A model generated the notes under the pieces. It worked only from the letters and a program-made list of their open reading frames with translations, made no database searches and had not been told where the DNA came from. Both the position numbers and the translations under genes were made by a program. A stretch of DNA of 64,000 nt from Gari tellinella (lineage: Eukaryota > Mollusca > Bivalvia > Cardiida > Psammobiidae): NCBI GenBank assembly GCA_922989275.2, contig OV277857.1, forward strand, positions 83,135,321 through 83,199,320, given 5' to 3'. How positions within the stretch are numbered: position 1 is the stretch's first letter; each line of letters starts with the position of its first letter. This document shows positions 62,649 to 64,000 of this stretch, in pieces.

Positions 62649-63036
62649 CTGGTCCAACCCTGAAACTTCAGTAAGACCAGGGCTCCAGATAAGGGTAGTT
62701 TTTCAAAAACTAAAATCTTTATTTCTGAATTAAACCCTATGGTGTCACTACTCATTAGAATCGTCTCTTCGAGACGATTCTAATGAGTAGTAACACCATA
62801 GGATTTGGTGCTAAAAAGAGTAAGAAAATGGTGGTTTTGTTGAAATAACTACCTCTTATCTGGAGCCCTGAGTAAGACAATGCTAGTTTCCAATAAAGTC
62901 TAGTCCATTTTTCACGATTTAGGGCTTGGTGTTACAATCTTTCATTGCAGACCCCCATAAGAAGGCATAGACCGAGTAGTCTTCACAGGTTCACTGTTTA
63001 TAAATGATGAGTATTCTCATCACTAGGGCTCCATGT
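62649..63036 (+). mobile_element. Family B element split by J
   Basis: CTGGTCCAACCCTGAAACTTC before J; TTCCAATAAAGTCTAGTCC, CACAGGTTCACTG and GAGTATTCTCATCACTAGGG after it. The B palindrome is largely lost. Confidence 0.75.
62678..62870. mobile_element. Family J hAT-like MITE with 8 bp target duplication
   Basis: 193 bp, CAGGGCTCCAGATAAGGG / CTTATCTGGAGCCCTG ends, AGTAAGAC at 62670-62677 and again at 62871-62878. Centre ATTAGAATCGTCTC / GAGACGATTCTAAT is a perfect hairpin. Confidence 0.95.
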
Positions 63037-63074
63037 GTAAAGTGAAACTCTGCAAATGGATGGACATCTCTTAA

Positions 63075-63319
63075 CCCTTTACCTGATAGCCTATATCAGG
63101 TATTGAAGATAGGTGACTACTTAAAGCAGGTTGAAAGTAAAGCAAAATGCGCCTTTTTGGCGCATTCTGCTTTACTTTCAGCCTGCTTTAAGCTATCATG
63201 CGCTAGAGTATAGAAAATATTCCCTTTAATAGATATTCATGACTAATTAAATTGGAACTATTTTCTTCAGCGGAGAAATATCTCATATTCGCTAAAAGGC
63301 GCTTCTATGGGGGAGAGGG
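63075..63319 (+). mobile_element. Family C TTAA MITE
   Basis: 245 bp between TTAA at 63071-63074 and 63320-63323. Palindrome 63120-63192 with GCGCCTTTTTGGCGC. Confidence 0.94.
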
Positions 63320-63333
63320 TTAACAAGTGACTG

Positions 63334-63404
63334 CTTAATGCAGGATATAAATAATGCAGAAAGCTTAGATAGGAGATTTCAACATTATCTTTATCCTGCA
63401 TTAA
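63334..63404. repeat. D palindrome
   Basis: CTTAATGCAGGATATAAATA facing TATCTTTATCCTGCATTAA; AAGCTTAGATAGGAGATTT centre imperfect. Confidence 0.75.
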
Positions 63405-63722
63405 TCTACCACGTGTTTTAAATACTGCATAATAGTCTTATATTGAGTGGTTGCTTAATATAAGATTGACTGTATAAAGTCATGAAGTAATATCTATTGG
63501 AAACTGTTTACCTTTCTTTTGTTCTGCAATTAGACAGATACTTGTCTTTTGATATTCTTCTTATAAGAATAGTGACTTCCAATATTGCCAGCAAAACTAT
63601 AGTAACAGGGTAGTATACTGTAAGTGGTTACTGCAGTGTTGCAGAAAACCCCTGGATTGTGAAAGAAATCAAACTTTAGTAATTAACTATAACAGAGGGG
63701 AAGCAAGTCTATATATCATTTA
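63405..63722. other. No recognisable feature apart from a D fragment
   Basis: TTTCTTTTGTTCTGCAATTAG near 63513 resembles a decayed type II right arm. Confidence 0.4.
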
Positions 63723-63782
63723 CAAACAGTGTAGATCCTGATCAGAGGGCTCCTGAACTCTGATCAGGATGTACACTGTTTG
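63723..63782 (-). repeat. B-type palindrome, loop shortened
   Basis: 60 bp: CAAACAGTGTAGATCCTG facing CAGGATGTACACTGTTTG. Reversed B body (GGGACAGTCCATTTGG) follows to about 63890. Confidence 0.78.
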
Positions 63783-64000
63783 TCATACTTGTATCTATTT
63801 TGGAAATAAACCCCTTAAGGGACAATGTAAACTGGTTAAATTTTAGAAAATGGGACAGTCCATTTGGAAAGCTAGCAGTGTAAGGGTAAGTATCATTGTA
63901 GTAGAAGATGTGTTAATTACTGCAAAATATCTTAGGAAGACTTTACAACAGTTTCTTAATCATGGTGACTAGTGATTTTTCCTGAAAACTTAATCTCCAT

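Overview
The window looks like non-genic DNA from a eukaryote, most probably a bivalve mollusc. The sequence is AT-rich. I find no intact protein-coding gene, no splice-supported exon chain and no prokaryotic gene organisation. The bivalve inference rests on two repeats of a kind I recall as common in bivalve genomes: the AGCTCACCTG...CAGGTGAGC repeat with a GTCCGTCGTCCG tract (35890-37275) and the TTTGACC/AGATCTAATGAGAT repeat (58104-58634). A tRNA-derived SINE (46571-46725) and a Penelope-like retroelement remnant (32174-32975) fit the same picture. No database search was run, so the taxon is an inference.

Most of the window is made of short non-autonomous DNA transposons (MITE-like) of about 110-370 bp, whole or broken, roughly one every 500 bp. 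Family letters are mine. TTAA-flanked, piggyBac-like: A (about 200 bp; ends CCCYTTCRCTGCC...), B (about 240 bp; begins CTCATTCACCCCTGAAAC, ends GGGTTGAATGTG; the variant called B2 begins CTCTTTCCTCCCTG), B3 (about 240 bp; ends CCCATTTATACC) and C (about 240 bp; begins CCCATTACCCCATAGCC). L (52898-53943) is also TTAA-flanked. TA-flanked, Tc1/mariner-like: E (246 bp; TIR CAGTGGAGAATCTGTTATTC), F (about 215 bp; TIR CAGTWAAACCTC), G (about 365 bp; TIR CAGTGCTCCCTCTCTAC), I and M. hAT-like with CAGGG ends: J (CAGGGCTCCAGATAAG) and K (CAGGGCTGCCAT). O, P, Q and R are other palindromic or dispersed repeats; H1 and H2 are long bivalve-type repeats.

The elements carry one of two kinds of long palindrome. 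Type I begins CAAACAG and ends CTGTTTG, is typically 65 bp, and occurs in A, B, B3, E and G. Type II begins CTTAA(A/T)GCAGG, ends CCTGC(A/T)TTAAG, and occurs in C, F, solo D cores and inside K. The same palindrome class therefore sits inside elements with unrelated ends and target sites.

Nesting is heavy and readable. Many TTAA elements landed in TTAA sites inside other elements: C in A, B in D, B in E, C in C, C at the apex of a B palindrome, and A in B. E landed in TA sites of G, of a tandem array and of a duplicated segment that preserves the empty site. Two A/E chimeras switch family inside the shared palindrome, in opposite directions. Layout: 1-13 kb mixed A/B/C/E/F with an E-bounded tandem duplication at 5.0-6.2 kb; 12.4-13.7 kb an AT-rich minisatellite split by M and E; 14.6-22 kb sparse; 22-35 kb dense A with the Penelope-like remnant; 35.9-37.3 kb H1; 39-45 kb nested C; 46-53 kb SINE, G, C tandem and L; 54-64 kb B/B3, H2, K, G and J nests.

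The most gene-like piece other than the Penelope remnant is a 55-codon open stretch at 22266-22430. Long open frames elsewhere are mostly translations of the palindromes.
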